From Acanthopleura granulata (Eukaryota > Mollusca > Polyplacophora > Chitonida > Chitonidae): a DNA stretch of 64,000 bases. Position 1 is the stretch's first letter. Every line of letters starts with the position of its first letter. The notes below the pieces were generated by a model. That model was not told the origin of the DNA and did not search any database. It saw nothing but the letters and a program-made list of their open reading frames with translations. The stretch lies in NCBI GenBank assembly GCA_016165875.1, contig JABBOT010000001.1, positions 44,630,847 to 44,694,846 on the forward strand, written 5' to 3'. The translations under genes and the position numbers were made by a program. Of this stretch, positions 1-12,498 are shown piece after piece.

Positions 1-150
1 ATTATAAACAAAGCCTCATCCAGGGATAAGACAATAACGAGACTCATTCGCGGCTTGGTGTTGCAATGCTTAAAACTCAACATAAATTTTCGTGTTGAGT
101 GCATTCCAGGAAAAAGCAACATTATTGCAGACAGAATTTCTTGGTTTTGA
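1..150 (+). mobile_element. Retrotransposon RT/RNase H C-terminal remnant
   Basis: An open frame runs from base 3 to the TGA at 148-150 and ends with an IPGKSNIIADRIS-like stretch. This matches the conserved end of the RNase H part of reverse-transcriptase polyproteins (IPGxxNxxADxLS). The frame is cut off by the window edge, so the catalytic RT core is not visible. It lies just upstream of a tyrosine-recombinase region on the same strand, the gene order of DIRS-like elements. The identification is by motif only; Ngaro-type elements are an alternative. Confidence 0.6.
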
Positions 151-179
151 ATTCCAGGAGGCGCGAAAATTGACTTACT

Positions 180-948
180 GATACCCCTATTCCAGTTCTA
201 CCGGAAATCATCAAGATATGATGTGGTCACTGTTGTGGTTTTTTCTTTCAGAAAGCACACAATCGTCTTATCACCGTATGGCAAACGACTTCATGCATGT
301 TCATGCTTTGAATTATCCACATCAATCTGTTTTTCCATCACCCCTTCTGACAATCGCTCATTATATAACTCATCTATGTGAACGAAAATTAGCTCAGCTA
401 CTGTTTATTCTTATGTACCTGCCATAAGCTTTATCCGCAAACTGGAAGATTTGGATGATCTTGCCACTTTATTTTTTGTCAAAAAGATTTCGAAGGGTGT
501 CTATAGGAGAGGGTTGAACTTCACACAACCCTCTTATTTCCAGATGAGTTTGTGCCAAGCGATGTTTCTGCTGTCTTTCTATGCATTTCTAAGAACTGGA
601 GAAATCACTGTGACTTGGAAAAATCACTCCCCCAAAATCATCCAAGTCAGTGATGCAGTTTGTGGAGCCAACTTGCAACTGTCATTAATCAGAAATTTTG
701 GAAACAGTACACTGAAACCGATAACCCTTCTGATCACACCTCAGAGCAACCCTCGACACTGTCCAGTGCTTTCACGGAGACAGTATTTAAATCTTTCTAA
801 ACACAAATCTGGGTCTTTGTTCCAGTTTGATGACTGTTCATCCACTACAACAGCTGCAAACAAAGGTATTTCTGAGGCATTGATACAGAGTATGGGGCAA
901 TGGAAATCAGATGCAGTGAAATCATACATTCGTATTCATATTATGTAA
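180..948 (+). pseudogene. Broken tyrosine recombinase of a DIRS-like element
   Basis: The N-terminal SAM-like part is read in one frame (218-about 395) and the catalytic part in another (about 395-948), so a frameshift lies near 395-440. The catalytic part shows the box I arginine in FLRTGEIT and, near the end, MGQWKSDAVKSYIR, where the tyrosine is the expected nucleophile. The stretch that should carry the HxxR box is missing: roughly 30 residues are absent between the QFDD and TTTAANKG segments. The protein therefore cannot be an active recombinase. Together with the RNase H end just upstream it marks the 3' half of a dead DIRS-like retrotransposon. Crypton recombinases look similar but lack an RT. 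Confidence 0.65.
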
Positions 949-954
949 CTACAC

Positions 955-1330
955 CTTGTGAGGTCAGCAGTGCCTGCTCACATTTTTCTCCCTGTTACTG
1001 TTGAGTCCTATGCATGGGATCACCATTCAGTGTAATTTTCATGCGCTATCTGATACATTCGGCTGTACGTTTCAGTAATTTTCATTTCTGTGTTTTAATG
1101 GAGGTCAGCATTGCTTGCTCCAGATTGTTCTCATTTTTGTCTTGAGGTTAGAATTACAAGTGCATATAATAACGATAACATGGTTTTGTATAAGAAGTCA
1201 GCAGTGTCTGCTCTGATGACCGTGTAATTCTCAGGTTTGCCATGAGGCTAGAAATGATAACTACGGTGTGTATCTAAATAGAGGTAACATGTTTTTAAAT
1301 CAGAGGTCAACAATGCCCGTATAGGTGACT
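955..1330 (+). repeat. Imperfect repeats after the DIRS-like recombinase
   Basis: A motif of the form AGGTCAGCAGTGCCTGCTC recurs four times, near 960, 1105, 1195 and 1302, in increasingly degraded form and with 90-145 bp spacing. Position directly after the recombinase suggests the 3' terminal region of the retroelement. The terminal inverted or split repeats of an intact DIRS element cannot be reconstructed here. Confidence 0.45.
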
Positions 1331-2273
1331 GAGAATATAATTATAATTATTTATTTGTATAAATTTCTGTGTTGCATGCCTTTTAATTTTTGTAATTTGC
1401 AGTTTGTAATAGCTGATTCATGTGTAGTTTTGGGGCTTTATTTTTTCTACTTCCGCATGCGCAAGGTAAGATTCCCATTCAAGGTAAGATAATGATGCAT
1501 AGAATTGTGTTTCACCTGGTCATAAACTTTGGGTGGGTAATAACTGTTTCGGCAGTTTTTTGGCCTTCATTGCATCTCAACTTTGTTATACTTTATTATT
1601 ATGTGTTATTTACGTCTTTTCTCCTGTGTAATATGATGAATGGATTTCCATCTGTCATTTTAAAATAAATAACCTTTATCTCAATCCTGTCTTTGTTCTT
1701 CTTTTCCTAATGAGCAAACAAGCTTTGTCTGTGACCAGGTTTGGGTGGCAGAAATAAATATGTACACATGCCATTAAAGGTGGAGAAAACATAAAAAGTA
1801 CATAACGTTCAGATGAAACAGTGCCAAAAGTTAGTTGTAAATGTAGTCTTCAATATATTTTTCGATTTTTCTTCAAGGAGAAAAAGACATTTGAAAATAA
1901 TTTTTGTGTGGTGCGTATTTGGAACCATCTTTTGCTATATATTGTCTTTGTGTAATAAAGTTGTAAATAACGGTGTTACATGTGTTTAATAAACATTTTT
2001 GCACTAGAATTTGTCCTTTTCAGCTATCAACCTTGATTTGGATCATAATAGTATGTTAAGAAATATTATTATAATTCAGCCTAAATGCAAATGTTTGGAT
2101 ATAAATGACAAGTTTACATTCAAGTAAATTTATGAGACATGCATCACATCCTCATTTAGAACATTATTATGCAACGACGATAAATATCAAAAGTTGGTCC
2201 CAGATATTCGCCATATAAAAATATTTTCAAATAACTTTTTCTCCTGAAAAAATCCAAGCAAACATTAAAGACC
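1331..2273. other. AT-rich intergenic DNA, no gene seen
   Basis: No exon-like sequence or recognisable repeat. AATAAA-like hexamers occur near 1665, 1953 and 1988. The stretch ends at 2274, where sequence shared with the globin array begins abruptly. Confidence 0.5.
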
Positions 2274-5200
2274 TTACAAAAACATGTGAGTCTCTTGGTC
2301 AAGTGTTGTACTCAGGCTCACCCTACCCTACATCTGATTTTATGGTCCAGTAGAAATAAAACAAAAGTCGGATAGATATGAAATTTATGTCATTAAATAT
2401 TGTTCTAAGTGATGTATTCCAAAGAAAAATATTACTCTGCATGAAATGAAGAAAATGATATTAATTTTAAATAGAAACACACCACCGGAAATTATCATAG
2501 AAAAATTGCCACAAAAACAGGTTTTTTTCCCAACATGTAAATGCCTTGTACAATTATAGGCGGTAGTGAAAACATTAAATAAACCAGAGTGTTTACCGTA
2601 TGCAGGATATTAACCCCCTGTCATTACTGAGATTTATATCCCTGTACAATTAACCAGATCAAAAAGGTTTCTCCATCTAGGTCTGTTGTTTGGATAATGG
2701 TAGCATTGGATACCCACATATAATCTTCACTGCCCACTAGTTACCCTCCACCGGACAAATGATGTAATCGTCCTTCAGTTGTGTGTATACAATGCTGTGC
2801 AGAAGAGAAGTGGCGGTGGGTGCGGGGGAGTTGGGGAGAGGTTACAGAATTCAGATTGCCTTTAAACGACAAAATGTCTTTTTAGGAAGGATTGGTATGT
2901 AATTGTAATGTCTTGTCTTGGCATCGAGCAGGTCAAACAGGTTTCCCTATGTTTGTCTGCCATTTGCACAAAGTATGACGTGATGACCCTGAATAGCTGT
3001 CACGACCCACTAGTCCTCCTCCTGCTAGGAAATCACCAACTTACGTAACCGTCCATTAACCCTCTGTGTACAACAAGAGGGCAAGGGGCATTCAAAGACA
3101 ACATTCACGAATGGTAGATAAAATGTCCAGGAGATTACTATATCCAAAGTGACCTTAAAATGATTTATTCCATGTATTTTATACTTACAAAATGTTCACT
3201 GTTATGAAATATCCTCCTGAAGATAATTATTAAGCTCGTTTCGATCATGGAGGGAAAATAGACGGAGGCTCAACTCGGGCCCTTCAAAGTGTTCAGTGTA
3301 CGATACCGACACAGCAGGACTCCGGCTTTGTTCTCACAGCGGATTAACATGTTTGGCCTGTGGTTAGGTCATTGTGCATGCGCTATATAGGCGAGTAGCT
3401 TTCGACACATGTTGTAAAAGATAATCAGCGCCCAGTCGCGCGTCGCTCTGAGGCCCCATTTGCTTAATCCCGAATACTTAAGGCAGACAGAATGCATGTC
3501 AGGCGACCTTTATTCAGTTATAGCAACAGGGGAAATTTGAGTGTTGCTATTAAACAGAAAATTGTTGCTTTTTGGGGCTTCTATTCTCCTTTTAATATAA
3601 GCTCAGTTTCATATGAGATCATGCTGTCAGATGCTATCTCAGAGTTTTATGAACACCGATGGATAGTATATGAGAGATATTTTCCAAAACTTTAGGCATG
3701 AATGATGTTTGGCTTCAACAGAACTTTGAAAATTTTCGTAATATTAAATCTGCAGAAACACAAAGAGTAAGTGATCAGTACCTTCAAACCTGGGATGCTC
3801 AGAAAACTGCGTCCCCTAAAGCAGTCATATACTCTCTCTACAAAAATAATTACCAATTAAAAAGATTCCTCATTTGCCTCCCTTTCAGGTGAGAAAGGTT
3901 TTGAAAATTTAGAACCTCAAGTCATCACTTACCCATTCAGATAGGTAGATGGAGGAATACTGATAAAAGAGACAGGATATATGTAAAGTTATGTAGCCTA
4001 AATCTGTTAGGTAATGAATTCTATCATTTCTTGGTATGTTCTTTTTTCTGTAAGAAAACAATATATTCCTGCTTATTAGCTACGAATGCCAGCCTTGGAA
4101 AAATTTTATGATCTGAGGGCGGTGTAAAGCACCAATCAGATAAATAGATAAATAAATTAAATTTCACTACTCCTGTGTAAATTCTTGTACGACCATCTTA
4201 TATATATATATATATTGATTTATTTTGTTTGCTTCACATGTCGCTCATTAGCGATTTGAGCTTAGTAAGGTTTCATTCATTCATATATAAGGTGTATGGC
4301 GATGCTGTTGAATGTGGCGTTTTAATCATGAAAAAGTTTCCTGTCAGACAGTTGAATTTGTGAACATGGCATCTCGATGTACCAAAGTTTACATCCCTCA
4401 CACGATGGTACACGACAGTGTTGCTTTTGCAGAGGTCTACACAAGAATTAGTGGTATACATGTCAAACATTAGCGGCAGGCTAATAAGCATTATGCAGAG
4501 GTGTGCGTATTCACAGGTGGTAATGCTCATTTGTGAGGTAATCATCAAATCAGTGGTAACTGCGCGAGGGTACCTATACCGACTGGCTGTGCTTTTTGAG
4601 AAATATACGAATGTAGTGTTCACAAAAACCAAAATTGCAAAGGAACCGCTCACTGTACCCGCGACATATCCGCATTCAGAAACCTATTTACCCGATCTTA
4701 TCTCATTTTAAGACGACCGGAAATGCGATTTTATGAATCTCAAACATTGCCCAATTTTGGTTATTTTTTTAAAAGGCCCATGCATTTCAAATGGGCAATT
4801 CTCTCAATTTTCAATAATCATTTAAAAAAAATTAGTCACTGTGCTCTTATCCCGTCAGCACCAAGTGAATACCACAAATAAAATGCCTTTTTTTAAACAA
4901 AAAAAAAGTTGAAAAGTAGATTCTATCGATATGATTTAAATGCCCATATAATCTCATAAATGTGACCTTACTGAATATCTTTTGTGAGCAGAATTTGGAG
5001 TTTAAGCTTTTTGCTGAAACTAAGAGCGAATGATGGGTTTTTCATGCAGACTGAGCACGCTGAGGCCCTCTCGTGCAGTTGCTCGGTATCATACCTCCCA
5101 TTTTAGATACCCAAATAAGGAAACAATTTAGGGAATTCAAGTTCGGCAAAGACCTCCCCATCATGACAATCATAGAAGTTTTGCTCAAACACCCGACAAA

Positions 5201-7800
5201 TCTTTTAATAACTTTCAATCTAATCGCCAAATCAGGCATTTCTACATATCACACGTCACGCCAAATCGCTCTAGCTTTAAAATCCATACATTACATTGCA
5301 AACAAGGAAGTTGACAGTTTTATATAGTTATTTGAGTATGAAAGAGGTCTCAAGGGTTTAACAGAAGTAAAGGTGCATTATATTATTTCTATAATAATAC
5401 TCTTCAACATTTTCTATCTAAGTACTATGATACCTTGCAAAGTGTTCAACATATATAATCAAAGCGTCTACAAACATAGCTGTTTTCATTTGTTGAAATT
5501 AAATCTTACACCTCTATCTACAACGATTTTTATTTAATGCTTTTAAACTATTCTGAAGTTTCTACTTGGATAATGTCGTCAGCAAAAAGCAATAATGATA
5601 GATTGTCGCTAGGTTATTTAGCCATACATCAGAGTCCGAGATCAGCATGCAGATTCAAAGTCTAAGCATTTTGTATAGCCCACGACCTCTCTGTATACAT
5701 TAACTCATTCAAGAAAGGCGGCGTTTTATTTATTCCCTTTATATCCTTTAACAGGAAAGAGATTGTTTAGAAACAATATACATACACCATCAACTGGTCC
5801 ATTTTTAAAACCGAACTGTGCATCGGGTATCTTTTCGTGCTACTGAATTACTCTGTTCTTTAGGACGCTTGTACATAAGTTTGATAAATAGCTGTGTCGT
5901 CCGGGTACTAGTAATTCTCTGATAATCTATAGAATATTACACAAGCTAGTATACATCAAGGTGCAAATATTTCAACAGCAAGTTTTCCTTTAATACATTG
6001 TCCGAAACATAACATTGGCTAACTTCAAATATTTCATTACTGTCTTAAATTCATCAACACAGTTACCGTTATACATGTAGTATGTTTGATGAATAGCTGT
6101 GTAGTCCGGGTAATTCTAGGGTAATGGGCACAATAGTACACAACCTAGTATATGTCAAGGTGCAAGTATTTCTCATAACAGTTTCAAGTATTAATTTAAT
6201 ACATTGTCCGAGATATGACATTTAATGACTTCAATTATTTCACTGCTATCTTAAATTCATCAACACAGTAATACATGTAATTCACTGCTTAAAGTCTCCT
6301 ACGTCAAATTTTCCACGTGAAAATTTTCCCTCACAGGTGCTGCCATCATTAAATACTTTCTCATTCACAACAGCAGATCATAAATACATGGTACTGGGTG
6401 AAATACCTGTGTGTTGAAAAAGTTTGTGCACTGGAGACGTAACTAAGATGTTTCTATTCCACGTATAAACATTACATAGACTATTACACTGCTGTCCGTT
6501 CTCCACCGACCTACGCCACGATCACTCTTCAATATACCAATAAAATTCCTCAGTCCATGCAGTAGACAAACACAGATCAAGGTCTTGTGCCGTTCTTTCC
6601 AACTTAAAGATTTAGTACATGATCATATGCATCTTCAAAGGAAAGACTTGTAAGACTATGTTTTGAATAAAATCAAGTTGGTTGACCGTTAAAGGTTTTA
6701 AATTTACAGCGATATAAGAATTATAAGGCCGTTGCTAACGTCTTTATAAATATATATCACCCCAGAATAAATTAAAACATGTTAATCATGTGTGGACTAA
6801 ACAGTTGAGTTTTCAGGGCGAAAATAACATAACCACATATAAACATCTGAGTCGATTCCAATCAAAGGTTCGATGTGTTCAATCAAGCAGGCGTTACCTC
6901 ATTAGTCATTTTTGCTTTATGGTACTCAGTTTCCAGTTAAAATACACAGCTATCCCGCGACTTCTACGTTTTAACATTTCAGGTTCAAACAGATTTTCCC
7001 ACTTGAGCGTTGTGCTATTTTGTTATGTTTCACTATTCAGATGTGAAACAGCCTGTTTCAAGACCGCAGGTAAGTCATGAACTGAGGTCTGCTAAGACAT
7101 TTAAATATAGATGGGGTTAATGGACGGCTAAGAAAGTTGGTCATTTCCCAAGAGGAGGAAAACTACTGGCCGTGACGGCTATTCATCGGTCATCACGTAA
7201 TACCTTTGTGCAAATAGCAGACGCAGATGAGAAAACCTGTTTGACCTACTTCGTTGTACAAGAATATAAAGCTTATAGTGGATCTGTCGGGGAAGTCCTG
7301 ACAATAGCCTGTATGTTCCACCCTCGGCTACGGCTATTTATAATCAGAACTAGTGAACAATGGAGGTTATATGGTGTTATTCAATACTACCGTTCTCCAA
7401 ATAGCAGACAGAGACTGGTAAACCTGTTCGACCCCATCATCTGTACAAGAATATACAGAGTAGTAGCAAGAAAGGAATATCATCTTGAATGCTTTAAGAG
7501 CTCTCATTCATACATCCCTAGATGTATTGAATGCTTAAGTACCTTCTGTCATTATGCAAGGGCTTGTGGGCTTTTTGCAATTACACTTAATTTTGCAGTA
7601 ATTCACCGTGACAATTCACTCTTGTGTCTATCAAGTGAAAATTAATACAAATTCCTAGCAATTTTGGCAACGTAAATATACTCTTTATAGAATATCGCTT
7701 AATTTTCATATTTATCAAACATTTTGTTTCAATTTTATTGGCCCAGAAGGTCAAATACAGACAAAGATAGAAAAAATATTAAGAAGAATACTTCATCAAT
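2274..7800. other. Left divergent spacer of array, minus globin missing
   Basis: This is homologous to the spacers 16264-20280, 27373-31970 and, in part, 40145-42910. The minus-strand globin that should lie to its left is absent. Bases 3240-5085 do not match the other spacers and look like a replacement or insertion; within it 4110-4160 resembles an old SINE tail and 4198-4216 is a TA run. No supported gene is present; the open frames here (for example 7172-7645) are disrupted in the sister copies. Confidence 0.75.
5880..6285 (+). repeat. Tandem dimer of about 200 bp in divergent spacer
   Basis: Two adjacent copies share the order tgtttgatgaatagctgtgt, a region near gtcaaggtgcaa, the stretch ttaatacattgtccga and ttaaattcatcaacacagt. 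The second begins near 6082. The same dimer occurs at about 18368-18765 and 30040-30430; the fourth spacer (about 41790-42085) has only one copy. Function unknown. Confidence 0.75.
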
Positions 7801-8084
7801 AGGCGATTCGCTTCAATACATTTTACCTATGGCTTGATGTGTTGATTTTCAAAGTGGCAATCTTGGAAATTGTCCATAGCTTACCCTTAAAACTTTGTAC
7901 TCCCTCCTTGTCCCCTCATTCTGTAAAATAAAAACTTAAACATAGACTACGTCCACAAAGACTACGGTTAAGATACTCTGATGAAATTGCTAAACAGTAT
8001 TGCTAAACGTTATTCTTCATGCAACTTTGCATGTTCATCTCCATACCATCTCAGTGGACTCTTGATGCCCTTGTCATTATGCGT

Positions 8085-8176
8085 GATTGACATCAGCAAG
8101 ATTCTTACCCATCTGTCTGTCGCCAACAACATAGGCATGATCTCACCACAACCATCTGAGATGCTCTGTATATAAG
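8085..8176 (+). promoter_or_regulatory. Globin promoter block, G1 distal copy
   Basis: The block runs from GATTGACA through CCCATCTGTCTGTC, AACATAGGC and CCATCTGAGAT to TATATAAG at 8169-8176. The same order is found before every array globin on both strands. Proposed as the core and proximal promoter by conservation. Confidence 0.75.
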
Positions 8177-8747
8177 ACATCTATGTACTGTCATCTTCAC
8201 TTCTCCAAGGGAACTGTAAACTCGCCCAGCGGATTTGAGTGGAAAAAGTTTATGTGTGCAATGTTCTTCAGTTTATCATTTTCATTTTATGGCTCAGCCG
8301 TTTTTTCATGCACATACCTCCGAAATGTTTCTACCAGATGTACAGCATGTATGTAGGATTCTAAAGTAGGGCTCTTAGCATTATAATTATTTTTTGGAAT
8401 CAATAAAAATTGACCATAACATTTTACAAAAACATATGGATGTTTTTGTAATGTCGGTGATGCAGGCGATTCGCTTCAATACATTTTACCTATGGCTTGA
8501 TGTGTTGATTTTCAAAGTGGCAATCTTGGAAATTGTCCATAGCTTACCCTTAAAACTTTGTACTCACACCTTGTCCCCTTATTCTGTAAACTAAAAACTT
8601 AAACATAGACTACGTCCACAAAGATTACGGTTAAGATACTCTGATGAAATTGCTAAACAGTATTGCTAAACGTTATTCTTCATGCAACTTTGCATGTTCA
8701 TCTCCATACCATCTCAGTGGACTCTTGATGCCCTTGTCATTATGCGT

Positions 8748-8833
8748 GATTGACAAGACTCACACCCATCTGTCTGTCGCCAAGAACATGGGTGTGACCT
8801 CACCGCAACCATTTGAGATGATGTGTATATAAG
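8748..8833 (+). promoter_or_regulatory. Globin promoter block, G1 proximal copy
   Basis: Second copy from the local tandem duplication; TATATAAG at 8826-8833. It is slightly shorter than the distal copy because of a small deletion after GATTGACA. It lies about 740 bp before exon 2 of G1. Confidence 0.75.
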
Positions 8834-9572
8834 ACACCTATCTACTGCCATCGTCATTTCTTCAAGGGATCAATCCCAATTTTCTCGCCCAACGGATCTG
8901 AGCGGAAATATTCTTCAGTTTATCATTTTTATCATATTTTTTCATGCACATACCTCCGAAATGTTTCTACCAGATATATACCATGTATGTGAGATTCTAA
9001 AGTAGGGCCCTTAGCATTATAATTATATTTTTGGAATCATTAAAAATTCACCATAACGTTTTTCTCAGAAATTTAAAGCTTTATTTTACTACCGTCAGCT
9101 TTATCCTAGCCCTTGTTTATAGCTCCATAAGTGACGCTAGTTTAATGAAAGCCACTTGTTTACTTTGTGCAGAATATCTCAATCCAGCTGGCACGGGATC
9201 GGCATTAGATTTATCTTAAGATATATGCCTGTGCGTTGGCTTTCAACGTCAAGTGCGTTTTTTAACCTTGCCTTAAGCTTGAAATGACTGACTGCTGAAT
9301 ATCGCGTTAAAATATATACTTGAACGACCTAGCCAAGCCCAAACGATGCAAACTTCTGTTCATGCGTATATAGCGTCGTATTATTATTGCCGTACCTTTA
9401 CTAAAGCGTCAACTCTGTCGGGATAATGCCAGGTAGACTTTAGCACTTTTCGTATCATGGAATATTGTGGCTGTGTAAATCGTTAATGTTAATGAGAAAA
9501 AAATGTTAACACATTTGTACCATCCTTCCATATATGGACATATATTCATTTCTTACTTTCCTACTCTTTTAG

Positions 9573-10915
9573 TCTCAGAGTTACATCGACAGAACAGCCG
9601 AGGCTGTGTTTCTTCAGTAAGTATAGCGTGTCGAGGTATAGTCATTTGCTCCACATTGACAGTTGTTTTCAAACCTACTGTTAAGTATCTTAGCGCTTTG
9701 CATAGCTAACTGAGGTAAATTAACAACAGGCCTCATTTCAATGATTACTAGTGACAATTTTCCTACTGTCACATTGCCCTTTCCGCTCTGCTTTAACTCT
9801 CTGTGTTCACACCTTTTTATTAGACAAAATTCCGTAACAAACTCGATGATATATCGCCTAATACTAAACGGAAAGCACTATCGATAACAAGACTTTGTCT
9901 TTAAACAGGCTATTCGAGTGCATCCGATTCAAGGAGCAGGGAAGGTACCCACGACTTAATGACTATCAAGAGAACATGGTCCGGTCATCGTGGGCCTCCT
10001 ACATTCAACTTTTCCTCAGGTAACCTTACGACTTCAAGAGTGATATGATTTACGAAGACCACAAATACAGTTACTGCATGGCATGCATGGCACCTATTAG
10101 ATCATGCCTTGATGATATTTCACAGTGTTACATTACATTTTATGTTTGCCTTATATTCCATTAAATGTACTATCGGAGTCCTCTGTTTAGCCCTCTGTAT
10201 TTTATATTCACGCATATTTAGACCCAGAGAAGCCCCCTCAGCATTTGTTTAATTCTCTCCTTGATGATGTTTACAGACTGTTCGAACTGTACCCACGTAT
10301 CAAGGACAAGTTCGACTTCGCCAGAGGAACCGCTGCTGGTCAGTTCCAGAACAACTCTCGCGTGATCTTCCACGTGACCAGAGTGATCAAATACCTGGGT
10401 ATGGTGGTGGATAATCTTGACAACCTGGAAGATGTTCTACTAATTCTGAAGCAACTTGGTGGTCGCCATGGCACCCAAGGTTACAACATTCCCCAGGAAT
10501 ACTTTCCTGTAAGTCAATTCCTCTCACTCATCTATTTCCTAAATCCCATCCTTAAAGAGAATCTATTAAATTTTAAACCTCTTCAAGAAAGTGTTGACGT
10601 CATGTTGAATATGAAACTGATTAAATATCTGCATGAAGTAAATTCCCCTGTTGGTTCTTCAATTTTCATAGTCCATCTGTTCAAATCTTTCAGTGAAGTT
10701 AAAGATTAAACGCGTGAAATGTCTGCATTAATCGCTACAAAACTCTTGTACTTTCCTGTTTGCAGTATCTGGGACGAGCCATAAACGACAAAATGGGATC
10801 GAGCGTGTCCTCCTACAACAGAAATACGGAAGATGCGTGGAATGAGCTGTTCTCTTGGGTGACAGACCAGATCACGGTCGGACAGAAAGAGTACACTGCC
10901 GAACAGGCCAAGTAA
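9573..10915 (+). pseudogene. Globin G1, start lost and nine codons deleted
   Basis: Exons are 9573-9616, 9909-10019, 10277-10508 and 10766-10915 (TAA 10913-10915), all with GT/AG borders and phases matching the intact paralogs. Exon 4 keeps CD1 Phe, distal His (FHVTRV) and proximal His (LGGRHG). Two defects are seen. The family ATG and its donor are missing from the leader: both promoter copies read GGAAAAAGTT or GGAAATATTC where intact genes have GGAAAATGGT. Exon 3 lacks 27 bp (codons for residues 48-56 of the intact protein), which shortens the A-B helix region. Exon 5 also has Ile for the usual Met in the YLGRAM motif. A transcribed gene starting at the Met in exon 3 is possible, but the deletion falls just behind it. 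Probably a decaying copy. Confidence 0.7.
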
Positions 10916-11197
10916 ACCGCCGCTAGCACTCAACAACAGAAAAGGCTCCACCATACAAGGGCTACACGGACCGATACGTACATGGGTCAGAGCCGAAGAC
11001 CATTGGACCGTACACTAAAACCCCCTGCCCCTTTCGTAAATATCTAAGTTAGAAATGTGAAATTCTTCGAGGAGATCATTATCCACGATGGAGTTCCTAG
11101 TTAATGCAGCTGTAACACAAAATATGTGGCCACCATGCTTCACCTTTAGACCAATCACATTTGTTTGTTTTTGTATATATTTTTCCACCCGCTGCAG

Positions 11198-11203
11198 AAT
11201 AAA
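11198..11203 (+). terminator. Poly(A) signal of G1
   Basis: AATAAA about 280 bp after the G1 stop, in sequence shared with G3 and G5. Confidence 0.6.
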
Positions 11204-11454
11204 GTTGTTATTGTTATTCTTTTTAACTTTGTTTTTATGCTGTTTTTAATATTCTCTGATGGGTGTACATGTGAGATATGTAATTCAGATGGGCAGGTGC
11301 ACGGATCGATTGACTGGCTGAGTTGGGATAAAGTTTACAACACTTTGATATTAGCATGTTACCTGTTTATCGGATGGCAGTACTAAGACTGGGAGACATT
11401 AAGGATTATATCTAGACATTGTTTTTCTAGGGTGTGTTTTTGTAATTAATGTTA

Positions 11455-11550
11455 CCACGTGGTGCTAATAATATTTCACTTATATGATGGCTATCAAACC
11501 TGTTGGTGCAGGAAACCGAGCGAAATGCTGGGAGAAACCACCGCGCCTTA
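11455..11550 (-). mobile_element. Old SINE fragment in convergent spacer
   Basis: The order ataatatttcacttatatga, ggaaaccgagcg, gggagaaaccaccgcg is a diverged match to the core of the full SINE at 52715-52980. Copies at about 23262-23345, 34965-35045 and 36105-36190 show that the insertion predates the amplification. Confidence 0.6.
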
Positions 11551-12300
11551 CTTGGAAGCCGAGGATTCCTTCTGTCAAGCAACTCTTGCGAACGCCTTCT
11601 AGCCATATATGTATATATACATTTCTAAACCGGGATGTTTACTTGGGTATTGCCATCAGTGGACATACCCTATATCCCTGTAATTTTAGGGACACCTGCT
11701 CTGTAATTGTATCTAACGAACATGTAAATATAAGAGGAAAACACTTTCTGTTTTCTCACAATATTAGTCCATCTAATGGGCAACCTATCCATACCTTTTC
11801 TTTTCTCAAAAATTTGAAGAGAAATGTGATTTTTTCCTTTCAGAAGTATAGATTCAGTAATTGAACGGTGTTTTACGGAACCCGGAAAAACATCGAAGCT
11901 GACTTAAGTTTAAGTAGCTGTGTAAGTGATAAGAGTTTAGATTTTTAATCTGCAAGTAATTACTTTCTGGTGCCTTACTATTCAAAGACTGGCACGTAAA
12001 AACCATTCCAGAACCCAGTGTTTGTCTGGGCTGCTCGAGTAACATGCCTCACAAAGTGGGAAGTAGGTGGCGGGTAGACTTCACGGCGAACACGAAGTAC
12101 CCTTCACTATAACACTTCACTCTACATTAACGTCTATCACGTGAAGAAAATTAGGCACAACCAGAGTTAATAACTTTCACATGTGGCTGTTTTTATGTAT
12201 CACATATACGATATTTGTGTTATTTCTCGTTAAGATATCAGCCTACGGCTTTATAAGCCCTCCGTGGTGAAAGCATTTCACATCATTTGATTTCTATGTA

Positions 12301-12498
12301 AAGTATGGAACACAATTCAGGTTAATACACATGATGATAGGAGTGTTACTGGTGTGCGTGTGGTAAATAAACACCAATGATATAATGACGCAAGTTTGGA
12401 AAGTATAGAACACAATTCAGATTAATTCACATGATGATAGGAATGTTACCGGTGTGAGTGTGGTAAATAAACACCACTGATATAATGACGCAAGTTTT
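12301..12498 (+). repeat. 100-bp tandem duplication
   Basis: The segment starting aagtatggaacacaattcag at 12301 is repeated from 12401 with a few changes. Blocks 2 and 3 have one copy (near 23705 and 36549). Confidence 0.85.

Larger units (their letters stand above)
7801..9070 (+). repeat. Tandem duplication of the G1 promoter region
   Basis: Bases 7801-8463 and 8464-about 9070 are direct repeats: both start aggcgattcgcttcaatac and both carry the promoter block, TATA box and degenerate first-exon region. G3 and G5 have a single copy (from about 20273 and 31966), so the duplication is specific to block 1. The second copy has small deletions, including in the leader. Confidence 0.9.

Noticed and set aside
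7172..7645. 157-codon open frame in the divergent spacer, with relatives at 19696-20010 and 31370-31684
   Set aside because: The frame is shorter or interrupted in the sister copies, part of it is the reverse complement of spacer DNA at 2925-3070, and no protein family is recognisable.
9503..9709. 68-codon frame identical at 21311-21517 and 33003-33209
   Set aside because: It covers globin exon 2 in the wrong frame and reads into introns. Its conservation is due to the array duplication.
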